Assembly: GCA_944350385.1 (NCBI GenBank)
Contig: CALVOV010000007.1
Location: 1 to 54,059, forward strand
Direction of reading: 5' to 3'
From: an uncultured Bacilli bacterium
GTDB taxonomy: Bacteria > Bacillota_I > Bacilli_A > RF39 > UBA660
DNA: 54,059 nucleotides
Part shown: positions 38,342 to 46,219 of the stretch, in pieces
How the letters are laid out: the number at the start of each line of letters is the position of its first letter
Position numbering within the stretch: position 1 is the stretch's first letter
The notes under the pieces: generated by a model
Databases searched by the model: none
Seen by the model: only the letters and a program-made list of their open reading frames with translations
Told to the model about the DNA's origin: nothing
Made by a program: the position numbers and the translations under genes

Positions 38342-38470
38342 TACTACTACACTCCTTTTTGTCTTTTTCAAAATTCATGTTAACACACTTTTTTTGAGTT
38401 TTAAAGTATGATTACAGAAAATGTTCGGTAGAAGAAACTTCGCCTCCTTTCAATTTTAAATTTAAAAAAT

Positions 38471-38493
38471 AGATGATTGAACTTCAATCATCT
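38471..38493 (-). terminator. Terminator of the secreted 171-aa gene
   Basis: A 9-11 bp stem around AACTT (AGATGATTG with CAATCATCT) is followed on the minus strand by a T-tract. It separates the 171-aa gene from the XRE regulator. Confidence 0.8.
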
Positions 38494-38529
38494 AAAACTT
38501 AACATAAAATTTGCCGATAAATGAATGAC

Positions 38530-38561
38530 CTATTGGTCGATTTTTGTAATCTATCAGTCGA
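38530..38561. repeat. Pair of CTATnnGTCGA direct repeats, 21 bp apart
   Basis: CTATTGGTCGA (38530-38540) and CTATCAGTCGA (38551-38561) share 9 of 11 positions, start to start two helical turns apart. They could be a regulator-binding site. Situated between the 171-aa gene stop and its terminator. Confidence 0.3.
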
Positions 38562-38571
38562 GTTGAATTTA

Positions 38572-39087
38572 TTAATCACATTTTACAAAATAATATGTTC
38601 CTTCCACTTCTGTTAACCAAGAAAATAATGACCCATTATATATTTCTATTCCATATATTATCTCATCTGATTCTATCAATTTTGTTTCTGTTGAAATACC
38701 ATCTATTACGGGTATTCTAACACATTGTTCTTTTTTACCAGGACACTTTCCTTTTTTTGGTATAAAATAAATTGTTGATTTTTTTCCATTAGCTTTTATG
38801 CCTTTTTTAACAGCAATTGTTTTATATGATTTTAGCCAATCTTTCGAATATTTAAATCTTATATCAAATTTATCTCCTTTATGACCTTCTACTTCAACTT
38901 TTAAATAATCAACTTCCATTTTTCTTTTTGTGTCCATAATTATTTTATTATCTCCTCCACCAGCAAGAAATTCATGAAAGTCCACTTTTGAAACAATCTC
39001 ATCAGCAAAAACATTTTTAATTAATATTAAAAATATCATTCCTAATAATAATTTAAGTATTGTAATCTTTTTATCTGTTAATTCCAT
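38572..39087 (-). CDS. Small secreted protein of unknown function (171 aa)
   Basis: The open frame reaches 39147, but GGAG 7 bases before the ATG at 39087 gives a classical signal peptide: MELTDKKITILKLLLGMIF..., cleaved after VFA. The mature ~145 residues contain a Cys pair in KGKCPGKKEQCVRIPV and many Lys/Gly residues. It resembles no family I know. Outermost gene at the right end of the element, with its own terminator. Confidence 0.6.
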   Translation of the reverse strand: MELTDKKITILKLLLGMIFLILIKNVFADEIVSKVDFHEFLAGGGDNKIIMDTKRKMEVDYLKVEVEGHKGDKFDIRFKYSKDWLKSYKTIAVKKGIKANGKKSTIYFIPKKGKCPGKKEQCVRIPVIDGISTETKLIESDEIIYGIEIYNGSLFSWLTEVEGTYYFVKCD

Positions 39088-39214
39088 TTTTTTCTCCTTT
39101 GTATTACTCATAGTTGTTGGCCAAAATTTATATAAGCAATAAAACAAATATACTAACTTAACTAATTTATTTAAACCATTTATTAAGCGAATTGGGTCGA
39201 CTACTAGTTTATTT

Positions 39215-39237
39215 TTTTATTCACAGGTGCTGATAAA
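39215..39237. other. attR, right junction of the element
   Basis: Element half TTTATTCACA, crossover GG at 39226-39227, then host half TGCTGATAAAG. Joined to the left element end, the arms read TTTTATTCACA-GG-TGTGAATAAAA apart from one base at the outer edge of the window shown here. This is the reconstructed attP dyad. Confidence 0.85.
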
Positions 39238-39996
39238 GTAACAGCTGCTGTTTTGTCTGGAGATGCTGATATTGGTTTTTGTGGAAGCGAAGCAACGATC
39301 TATGTATATAATGGTGGAGAAAAAGATTATTTAAAAACATTTGCTCAATTAACGCAAAAAGATGGCTCTTTTATTGTTTCAAGAGAAAAAATTAATAATT
39401 TTAAATTGACTGATTTAATTGGTAAAAAAATTATAGGTGGTAGAGCTGCTGGAATGCCAGAAATGACATTAGAATATATTATAAAAAAGAATAATATTAA
39501 TATTGATTCTATAGAAATTGATACTAGTGTAGCATTTGCTGCTATGAGTGGATCTTTTATTGGTGGTAATGGAGATTTTGTATCACTATTTGAACCTACT
39601 GCTTCAGAAGTAGAAGAACAAGGTTATGGGTATGTTGTTGCTTCACTAGGAGAATTAGGTGGTGTTTTACCTTACACTTCTTATTCAGCCAAAACTAGTT
39701 ATATAGAAGAAAATCCTGAAATAATTTCAGCTTTTACTAGAGCAACTCAAAAAGGTTTAGATTATGTAAATTCACATGATGCTCGTGAAATTGCTAAAAT
39801 AATCGAGCCACAATTTTCTGGAACTGCTATAGAACAGATTGAAAAAGCTGTTGATAGTTATAAAGATATTCAAGCCTGGCCTAATTCTACCTACTTCACA
39901 GAGAATTCTTTCAATCATTTACAAGACATTATGTTAGATTATGGTATCATCGATGAAAAAGTAAGTTATGAGAAGTTAATTTATGATCAAAAATAA
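39230..39996 (+). pseudogene. 3' part of the interrupted ABC transporter substrate-binding protein gene
   Basis: In frame with 32953-33175 after element removal. It continues as ADKVTAAVLSGDADIGFCG, then GKKIIGGRAAGMPEMTLEYI and FTRATQKGLDYV, the two-lobed body of an NMT1/THI5-like binding protein. A TTG at 39253 could start a truncated product, but without a signal peptide it would be useless for transport. It overlaps the ABC ATPase gene by 14 bases, so the downstream genes have lost their original promoter unless the element supplies one. Confidence 0.92.
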
Positions 39997-40741
39997 AATT
40001 ATTTTATTAGTAGATAAATTAAGTAAAAAATACCAAGATTTAAATGGTGAAATAGTTGCTTTAGATAATGTAACATTCAATTTATACGAGAAAGAATTTA
40101 TCTCTATTGTTGGTCCTAGTGGTTGTGGTAAATCTACTATTTTATCTATTTTATCTGGCATAGATAAAGATTATACTGGCGATGTAGTTTATAAAAAAAA
40201 TTTAAAAGTTGGATATATGTTACAAACAGATTCTTTGTTTCCTTGGAGAACTATTTTGGATAATTGTCTATTAGGATTAGAATTAAATCATAAATTAAAT
40301 AACGACAGTAAAGAATATGTCATTTCATTATTAAAAAAATATGGCTTAGAACAATTTATAAATAAATATCCAGATAATTTATCTGGTGGTATGAGGCAAA
40401 GGGTTGCTTTAATTAGAACCCTAGCTTTAAAGCCGGATATTCTATTGTTAGATGAGCCACTTTCAGCTTTAGATTCACAATCAAGATCAATTATAGGAAA
40501 GGATATTTTTAATATTATAAAAAATGAAGGAAAAACTGCTATAATGGTTACTCATGATTTACAAGAGGCTTTAAGTGTTTCTGATCGTATTATTGTTTTA
40601 ACAAAAAGGCCAGGTAGTGTAAAAAAAATATATAATATAGAATTTAATAATCTGGATTTTAATTCAAGAAAATTAGAAAATAATTTTAATAAATTACAAG
40701 ATGAAATATGGAGGGATTTAGATGTCGACAATAACTCCTGA
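39983..40741 (+). CDS. ABC transporter ATPase, NitT/TauT/ThiZ type
   Basis: A 252-residue nucleotide-binding subunit. Walker A GPSGCGKST, Q-loop MLQTDSLFPWRT, signature LSGGMRQR, Walker B ILLLDEPLSALD and the switch His in MVTHDLQEAL are all present. The FPWRT Q-loop and C-terminal TKRPGSVKKIYNIE are typical of nitrate/sulfonate/taurine/pyrimidine transporters. It overlaps both the SBP 3' end and the permease. The substrate is undetermined; sulfonates, nitrate and thiamine precursors are the family options. Confidence 0.92.
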   Translation: MIKNKIILLVDKLSKKYQDLNGEIVALDNVTFNLYEKEFISIVGPSGCGKSTILSILSGIDKDYTGDVVYKKNLKVGYMLQTDSLFPWRTILDNCLLGLELNHKLNNDSKEYVISLLKKYGLEQFINKYPDNLSGGMRQRVALIRTLALKPDILLLDEPLSALDSQSRSIIGKDIFNIIKNEGKTAIMVTHDLQEALSVSDRIIVLTKRPGSVKKIYNIEFNNLDFNSRKLENNFNKLQDEIWRDLDVDNNS

Positions 40742-41513
40742 GCATAAAAAATTTCTTTTAAAAATTAAAAAAGAAAAAATCTTAATTAATTTTTGTAGAA
40801 TATTATTATTACTTTTATTTTTAATTGGTTGGGAACTTTTAGCTAAATACAAAATCATTAATACTTTTTTAACTAGTTGCCCTTCTGAGATTATCAAAAC
40901 TATTTGTACTTTGATAAATAATGGAAGTTTATTTCAACATATAAATATTACTGTTTACGAAATTATCATAAGTTTTATTATTTCATTTATAATAAGTTTT
41001 TCTCTAGCAACCTTAATGTGGATATTTCCTGTTTTTTCAAAAGTATTAGATCCCTATCTGACAGTACTTAATTCATTACCTAAAGTATCCTTAGGTCCTC
41101 TTATAATTATTTGGGCTGGTGCTGGTATTAGATCAATTATTCTAATGGGATTATTAATAAGCATATTTGTTACTACACTAAATATCTATAATTATTTTTC
41201 TAATACTGATTATAAATTTATCTATTTAATGAAAAGTTTCCATGCTAAAAAAAGAGAAATATTTTATAAAGTAATTATTCCTAGTAATTATAAAAATATA
41301 ATTAATGCTCTAAAAATAAATCTTTCTATGACTTATATAGGAGTAATTATGGGAGAACTGCTAGTATCTAAAAATGGTCTTGGTTATCTTATAACCTATG
41401 GTTCTTCAGTATTTCAAATTGATTTAGTTATAACTAGTGTATTTATCTTATGTATTTTGGCGTATGTAATGTATTTTTTAGTCGAATTACTTGGTAAAAA
41501 ATTATGTAAATAA
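40722..41513 (+). CDS. ABC transporter permease, NitT/TauT/ThiX type
   Basis: A 263-residue permease with six hydrophobic helices and the BPD_transp_1 EAA-type loop (KSFHAKKREIFYKVIIPSNYKNIINALKINLS). The DPYLTVLNSLPKVSLGPLIIIWAG segment is characteristic of the SsuC/TauC/ThiX group. GGAGG 7 bases before the ATG; it overlaps the ATPase gene by 20 bases. The ATPase and permease are intact, only the binding protein is broken. Confidence 0.92.
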   Translation: MSTITPEHKKFLLKIKKEKILINFCRILLLLLFLIGWELLAKYKIINTFLTSCPSEIIKTICTLINNGSLFQHINITVYEIIISFIISFIISFSLATLMWIFPVFSKVLDPYLTVLNSLPKVSLGPLIIIWAGAGIRSIILMGLLISIFVTTLNIYNYFSNTDYKFIYLMKSFHAKKREIFYKVIIPSNYKNIINALKINLSMTYIGVIMGELLVSKNGLGYLITYGSSVFQIDLVITSVFILCILAYVMYFLVELLGKKLCK

Positions 41514-41537
41514 AAAGAATATTTTAATATTCTTTTT
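41512..41537. terminator. Bidirectional terminator between the transporter operon and the GT-C-like gene
   Basis: A 12-bp perfect stem (41512-41523 with 41526-41537) with A5 and T5 ends lies between two converging genes whose stops flank it. Confidence 0.88.
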
Positions 41538-42866
41538 TTATGTCAATTGATAAATAAGATAATTATTTTTTTCTTCAATAACTTTACCATTTTTAATTAC
41601 ATACTCTAATACTTTTTTATCTGTTTGATTATTATTAAGATCACCTTTATTTACAAAAAATATGCTATCTTTTTTATTTTTTATTTTTTCTAACAAATTA
41701 TAACTTCCATTGTAACCCCAATTACCACTATTAATTAAATCAAAATAATTGATTTCTATATCGTTAATTATTTTAAAATAATAACCATCTATACTTATGA
41801 ATATTATTTCTTTATCTTTATATTTATTTATTAATTTATTTATATTATTAGTAAAATTAATATAGCTATTGCTTAAATATCTATATTCAAAATATTTTAT
41901 TTGATTAGGATAAATAAATTTATTATCTTTAGAATAGTTGATATTTATTAATAGCAATCCTATTATTATACCAATAGTAAATATTTTTATATTTAATTTT
42001 ATTTTTATATTTATTTGGGTTAGAATAATGAATAAAAATGCTAAAAAAACAATTTCAAAATGATATAAATCAAATATAGGAATTAGTAAACTAAAAAATG
42101 CTAAAAAATAATAGTTTTTTAAATTTTTTTTATCTTTTTTTATTAAATAAATTATGATGATTAATAATAATATTCCTAAAATTAAGAATATAGTTATACC
42201 TTTATTATTTTTGTTAGCAAAATCTAATAATCCTAGAAAACATAAATTAAAAAATTCAAATAAATTATTATTTAATATTAAATATATTATAAATATTAAT
42301 CCTGGTATTAAGCATCCAATAAATCGTTTTAATATCTTTTTAGGCTTATTTAGATAATATAATGTTGGTAGTAACATAATTAGTCCGACTGTCTGTTTTG
42401 TTAGAATTAGACAGGCTAAAATGAATCCTATTAAGTAATCATTAGCATCAATATCTTCCAGTTTTATTATTAGTAAAAATAAAAGAAATAGAAATATATT
42501 ATAACTGGGAAAAGATATTGGTAATGGAAATATCATAAAAAGAATAAATAAATAACTTTTTTCTTTTAAATAGTTATGTAAAAGATAAAATATTAATGTT
42601 AATATTATTGCCCATTCTATATGAAATATAAGCATACTAGAACCAAAGATAAAGAATGGAATGGACATTATAATAGGAAATAATGGCGTAATAACCATAT
42701 TAAAATCTTTATATGGAATAAGACTTTTATAAATATTATGGGCAAATCCAAAATTCCAAATTTCGTCTAAGCTAATTCTATTAATAAAAAGATTCCAAAG
42801 TAAAAAGAAAAGAAAGATTATAAAAAATTTAATATATGGTTTTATTTTTATTAAAATATTTTTCAT
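41538..42866 (-). CDS. Polytopic membrane protein, GT-C glycosyltransferase-like (442 aa)
   Basis: About ten to twelve membrane helices. Soon after the first helix comes ISLDEIWNFGFAHNIYKSLIPYKDFN, resembling the first extracellular loop of GT-C glycosyltransferases, where an acidic D-E pair is catalytic. The C-terminal ~110 residues are largely soluble, ending in VLEYVIKNGKVIEEKNNYLIYQL. It probably transfers a sugar from a lipid-linked donor to a wall polymer or glycoprotein. The donor is unknown; an O-antigen-ligase-like protein is the alternative. Located just downstream of the ABC-F gene on the same strand. Confidence 0.65.
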   Translation of the reverse strand: MKNILIKIKPYIKFFIIFLFFLLWNLFINRISLDEIWNFGFAHNIYKSLIPYKDFNMVITPLFPIIMSIPFFIFGSSMLIFHIEWAIILTLIFYLLHNYLKEKSYLFILFMIFPLPISFPSYNIFLFLLFLLIIKLEDIDANDYLIGFILACLILTKQTVGLIMLLPTLYYLNKPKKILKRFIGCLIPGLIFIIYLILNNNLFEFFNLCFLGLLDFANKNNKGITIFLILGILLLIIIIYLIKKDKKNLKNYYFLAFFSLLIPIFDLYHFEIVFLAFLFIILTQINIKIKLNIKIFTIGIIIGLLLININYSKDNKFIYPNQIKYFEYRYLSNSYINFTNNINKLINKYKDKEIIFISIDGYYFKIINDIEINYFDLINSGNWGYNGSYNLLEKIKNKKDSIFFVNKGDLNNNQTDKKVLEYVIKNGKVIEEKNNYLIYQLT

Positions 42867-42919
42867 AATCTACCCTTTCATTGCTATATATTATTATATC
42901 ATTTTGTTACATTTAATTA

Positions 42920-44542
42920 TTATTTATTTTTCTGCCTTTGAATTGTATTTTTATAATCATCATAATTTCCTACGTAACTTGTCAATTTTTTATCTTCCAA
43001 CATAATTATTCTTGTTGCTACTTTATTAATAAAATATCTATCGTGAGATATCATTAGTATAGTACCATTATAATTATTTAATGCTTCCTCTAAAATTTCT
43101 TTAGTATTTATATCAATATGATTAGTTGGTTCATCTAATATTAAAAGATTATTATTTTTTTGAATTAGACAAAATAGTTTTAATCTGATTCTTTCTCCTC
43201 CCGATAATTTATTTAATCTAGAAAATACTCCTTCTCCATAAAATAGAAATTTAAATAAAGCACTTCTTAGTTTTTCTTCTGTTCCAATAAAATATTTATG
43301 TGCTTCATCTAATACTGTAATTGATTCATCTTCAAAAATTATTTCTTGTGGAATATAACCTATTTCTAGATTTGTACCCATTCTTATATTTTTATTTTTA
43401 TTTAAAATTTGTTTTACTAAAGTTGATTTCCCACTACCATTTTTTCCCATCAAACAAACTTTTTCTTGATATTTTAATATCATATTAGCATTTTTGAATA
43501 GTTCTTTTCCTTCTATTGAATAATTAAAGTTTCGTAATTCTAAAATATCATTACCACTTCTTTTATCTATGTCAAAGTTTAGTGGTATTTTGATATCCTG
43601 TTTTGGTTTATCTAGTACTTCTATTTTTTCTAATCTTTTTTCGATACTAGCGGCTCTTCTAAAGAAATTTTCACCATTTGGATAAGCTAATTTTCCATAT
43701 TCACGTAATTTTTTTATAGATTTTTTCATTGCTTCTATTTGTTTTTGTTGATTTTTATATTCATTAAATTCACGCATAATTCTATTTTCATTTTCTACTA
43801 AATAATAAGAATAATTACCATGAAATATTTCTGAAGTCCCTTTATCAATCAAAATTATTTTATTTGCTACTTTATCTAAAAAATATCTATCGTGAGATAC
43901 TATTAAAATTGTTTTTTTATAATCTTTAATAAAATTTTCCAGCCATTCTAATGTATCGATATCTAAATGATTAGTTGGTTCATCTAGTAATAAAATATCC
44001 GGCTCTTGCAAAAGAATAGCCATTAAATTTACTATTGTTTTTTCTCCTCCTGATAAATTTTCATATTTTTGGTCTATTAACTTATCCATTTTAAAACCAG
44101 CTACTATTTTTTCTACTTTAGAATTTATTTCATAACCTCCTAAAGAAATAAATTCTTCTTGCAGTAGTGTATATCTTTTTATTGCTTTATCTAACAATTC
44201 GCCTGTTGTTGTAGATAACTTCTCTTCTGCTGATTTTAATTTATTACTTAATTCATTTATTTTTTTAAACGAAGAATAAAGTATTTCTTTAATTGTAAAT
44301 GAATTAAGTTCTACTTTTGGTTTTTGTTCTAATATAGCTATAGTTGCATCTTTTCTTATTATTACATCACCAGATGTTGGTAATTCTTCTCTAGATATTA
44401 ATTTCAATAAAGTTGTTTTTCCGCAGCCATTTGCCCCTATTAAAGCAACATGTTCTTTTGTTTTTATTTCAAAATTTATATTTTTTAAAACTTCTTTATT
44501 TCCAAAGCTTTTATTTACTTTATTTAAACCTATTTCTATCAT
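42920..44542 (-). CDS. ABC-F ATPase, probable antibiotic-resistance-type ribosome protection protein
   Basis: A 540-residue protein with two fused ABC domains and no membrane segment. Walker A motifs: GANGCGKTTL and GKNGSGKSTL. Signatures: LSGGEKT and LSGGERIR. Walker B: ILLLDEPTNHLD and LLILDEPTNHID. The inter-domain linker (about 245-320, with GKLAYPNGENFFRRAASIEKRLEK) is the part that reaches into the ribosome P-site region and displaces drugs in Msr/Vga/Lsa/VmlR-type ABC-F proteins. Length fits that group (about 480-550). The attenuator leader upstream is strong support for a drug-inducible resistance role. The drug class cannot be read from sequence; a housekeeping ABC-F is the alternative. 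Confidence 0.85.
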   Translation of the reverse strand: MIEIGLNKVNKSFGNKEVLKNINFEIKTKEHVALIGANGCGKTTLLKLISREELPTSGDVIIRKDATIAILEQKPKVELNSFTIKEILYSSFKKINELSNKLKSAEEKLSTTTGELLDKAIKRYTLLQEEFISLGGYEINSKVEKIVAGFKMDKLIDQKYENLSGGEKTIVNLMAILLQEPDILLLDEPTNHLDIDTLEWLENFIKDYKKTILIVSHDRYFLDKVANKIILIDKGTSEIFHGNYSYYLVENENRIMREFNEYKNQQKQIEAMKKSIKKLREYGKLAYPNGENFFRRAASIEKRLEKIEVLDKPKQDIKIPLNFDIDKRSGNDILELRNFNYSIEGKELFKNANMILKYQEKVCLMGKNGSGKSTLVKQILNKNKNIRMGTNLEIGYIPQEIIFEDESITVLDEAHKYFIGTEEKLRSALFKFLFYGEGVFSRLNKLSGGERIRLKLFCLIQKNNNLLILDEPTNHIDINTKEILEEALNNYNGTILMISHDRYFINKVATRIIMLEDKKLTSYVGNYDDYKNTIQRQKNK

Positions 44543-44568
44543 ATAATCACATCCTTAAAAATAAATAA

Positions 44569-44590
44569 AACCTATACATCTGCATAGGTT
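44569..44590 (-). terminator. Second hairpin of the ABC-F leader
   Basis: A 7-bp stem (44569-44575 with 44584-44590, AACCTAT/ATAGGTT) is followed on the transcript by TTATTTATTTTT, then the gene's ribosome site. A CCTATATCTG stretch upstream can pair with CAGATGTATAGG, giving a competing fold. Confidence 0.6.
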
Positions 44591-44610
44591 AAACACAGAT
44601 ATAGGCACGA

Positions 44611-44656
44611 CAAAAACAATGACACCTACATCTTTTATTTTTACGATGTGGTGTCA
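44611..44656 (-). terminator. Attenuator terminator of the ABC-F leader
   Basis: TGACACC-ACATC (44645-44656) pairs with GATGT-A-GGTGTCA (44620-44632), 12 bp with a one-base bulge, followed by TTGTTTTTG. It starts one base after the leader-peptide stop, so a stalled ribosome would cover its upstream arm. Confidence 0.8.
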
Positions 44657-44698
44657 CTATATTGTAAATCCTTTAATCTGATTTGCATATAGTAACAT
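44657..44698 (-). CDS. ABC-F leader peptide (13 aa)
   Basis: ATG at 44696-44698 and TAG at 44657-44659 encode MLLYANQIKGFTI. An AGGAG ribosome site lies 9 bases upstream (44708-44712). It sits between the promoter and the attenuator hairpin, the layout of stalling leader peptides that regulate resistance genes. Too short for routine gene calling. Confidence 0.7.
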   Translation of the reverse strand: MLLYANQIKGFTI

Positions 44699-44718
44699 AT
44701 CTCTCAACTCCTGTGGAT

Positions 44719-44747
44719 ATTATACAATCATTATTATTATTAGTCAA
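44719..44747 (-). promoter_or_regulatory. Promoter of the ABC-F leader and gene
   Basis: TTGACT (44742-44747), a 17-base spacer and TATAAT (44719-44724). One of the best promoter matches in the window. The 5' leader of about 170 bases runs from here to the gene. Confidence 0.85.
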
Positions 44748-44756
44748 ATCAATAAA

Positions 44757-44781
44757 AAAGTAGAACTAAAAGTTCTACTTT
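44757..44781 (-). terminator. Terminator of the alcohol/aldehyde dehydrogenase operon
   Basis: An 11-bp perfect stem (44757-44767 with 44771-44781, AAA loop) and a T-tract. The TAG stop of the aldehyde dehydrogenase (44775-44777) lies in the upstream arm of the transcript. Confidence 0.88.
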
Positions 44782-46211
44782 AATACATTTTTCAAAACAA
44801 TTGTTTTTATATGAGACATTTCTTGTAATGTTGTAGATATTCCTTCATTTCCAATACCTGAGTGTTTCCAACCACCGAATGGCATTTCTGCTGAACGGAA
44901 GAAACTTGAACCATTAATTACCACTCCACCAACTTCCAATTTTTCAGCTACCTTAAAAGCATTATTGATATTTTTGGTAATTATGTTTCCACATAATCCA
45001 TATGTTGATTGGTTGGCAATATCTATTGCTTCTTCGATTGTATCGAATCCACAAATTGGAATAATTGGACCAAATACTTCCATATCTTTCATTATATCCA
45101 TATCTCTGTTAATATCTACTAATATGGTTGGCTCAAAGTAAGCTCCATTTCTTCTACCACCAAAAGCGATATGTGCTCCTTGCTGTAATGTCTTTCTTAC
45201 TTGCTCCTCAACGCGAGATGCTGCTCTTTCATTAATTAAACAGCCTATTTCAGTATTTTCATTCATAGGATCACCTACACGCATTCTACTAATTCTGGCG
45301 ATTGCTCTTTTAATAAATTCTGCTTTTATGTCATTATGTACTAAGAATCTTTTACTTGCACAGCATACTTGACCTGTATTATAAAGTCTACCTGCAACCA
45401 TTTCTTCTACAGCTAAGTCTAAATCACCATCTTTATCTAGAATAAAAGCATCATTTCCACCTAATTCCAACATTACATGGGTTAAGTTTTGTGAAGCTGT
45501 AGCCATTGTTTCCATACCTACAGCGGTTGAACCTGTAACACTTACTAAATGAACACCTTTATGGCGTGCTAAAGCTTGCCCTACTATTGGTCCATCTCCT
45601 GATAAGCAATTAATAACTCCATCTGGTATTCCTGCTTCTTTTAAAAGTAGGCAATATTTATGTAATGTTAATGGATTATATGTAGATGGTTTTACAATTA
45701 CTGCATTTCCCATTATTAAAGCGCTTGGAACTTTCTGGCCAAATAAATCACATGGAAAGTTAAATGGAATAATGCAAGCTACTACTCCTAATGGTTGTCT
45801 TATTGTAAATTGATATGTTTTTTCTTGTCCTGGTTCATTTCCTGCTGGAATATTAATTCCATATAAATGTTTAGCTCTTTCTACGTATGCAGAAACAAAA
45901 GTTCTAGTATTACCAATTTCAATTCTTGCTTCTTTAATTGGCTTTCCTGTTTCTCGGCATAATGTAACCGCTAACGATTCAGTATCTCTTTCAACTAATT
46001 CTACAAACTTCATTAATATTCTAGCACGTTCGTGTAAAGGAGTTTCTGCCCATCCTTTCTGAGCTTCTACTGCGCATTTTACGCAATAGTCCACATCTTC
46101 TTCAGTTGATGCTGGCACTGTAGCAATTAGTTGATTATTAGCTGGATTTCTGACTTCTATAGCTTGTCCATCACTAGCATCTAATTCTTTACCATTTACT
46201 AAGTTTCTCAT
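44775..46211 (-). CDS. NAD(P)-dependent aldehyde dehydrogenase
   Basis: A 478-residue ALDH. The NAD-binding and catalytic motifs are intact: IIPFNFPCDLFGQKVPSAL, VTGSTAVGMETM, catalytic Glu in MLELGGNDAF and catalytic Cys in YNTGQVCCASKRF, then EVFGPIIPI and MPFGGWKHSGIGNEG. The overall pattern is closest to succinate-semialdehyde or lactaldehyde-type dehydrogenases (GabD/AldA group), oxidising an aldehyde to an acid. It is the last gene of an operon with an iron alcohol dehydrogenase and a FIST-domain protein. With the upstream dehydrogenase it could interconvert a hydroxy acid and a diacid (4-hydroxybutyrate/succinate is one option); not provable here. Confidence 0.9.
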   Translation of the reverse strand: MRNLVNGKELDASDGQAIEVRNPANNQLIATVPASTEEDVDYCVKCAVEAQKGWAETPLHERARILMKFVELVERDTESLAVTLCRETGKPIKEARIEIGNTRTFVSAYVERAKHLYGINIPAGNEPGQEKTYQFTIRQPLGVVACIIPFNFPCDLFGQKVPSALIMGNAVIVKPSTYNPLTLHKYCLLLKEAGIPDGVINCLSGDGPIVGQALARHKGVHLVSVTGSTAVGMETMATASQNLTHVMLELGGNDAFILDKDGDLDLAVEEMVAGRLYNTGQVCCASKRFLVHNDIKAEFIKRAIARISRMRVGDPMNENTEIGCLINERAASRVEEQVRKTLQQGAHIAFGGRRNGAYFEPTILVDINRDMDIMKDMEVFGPIIPICGFDTIEEAIDIANQSTYGLCGNIITKNINNAFKVAEKLEVGGVVINGSSFFRSAEMPFGGWKHSGIGNEGISTTLQEMSHIKTIVLKNVLK

Positions 46212-46219
46212 TTTACCTC

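Larger units (their letters stand above)
33176..39229. mobile_element. 6,054-bp serine-recombinase integrative element interrupting an SBP gene
   Basis: The boundaries come from the split gene: deleting 33176-39229 joins ...TCA AGT GGT G and CT GAT AAA... into an unbroken frame (S-S-G-A-D-K). The bases GGTG occur at both ends (33172-33175 and 39226-39229). Element content, all minus strand: recombinase; a Lys/Glu-rich membrane protein; a SipW-type signal peptidase; a TasA/camelysin-like protein; a secreted 256-aa protein; an XRE membrane regulator; a secreted 171-aa protein. No relaxase, replication or conjugation gene is present, so it is not self-transmissible by itself. Base composition resembles the host. 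Confidence 0.92.

Noticed and set aside
33166-39229. Conjugative transposon or prophage
   Set aside because: Only 6 kb, with no relaxase, replication, conjugation or structural phage genes.
39253-39996. 3' SBP fragment as an independent gene from the TTG at 39253
   Set aside because: It lacks a signal peptide and the first lobe's start, and joins perfectly with the 5' fragment.
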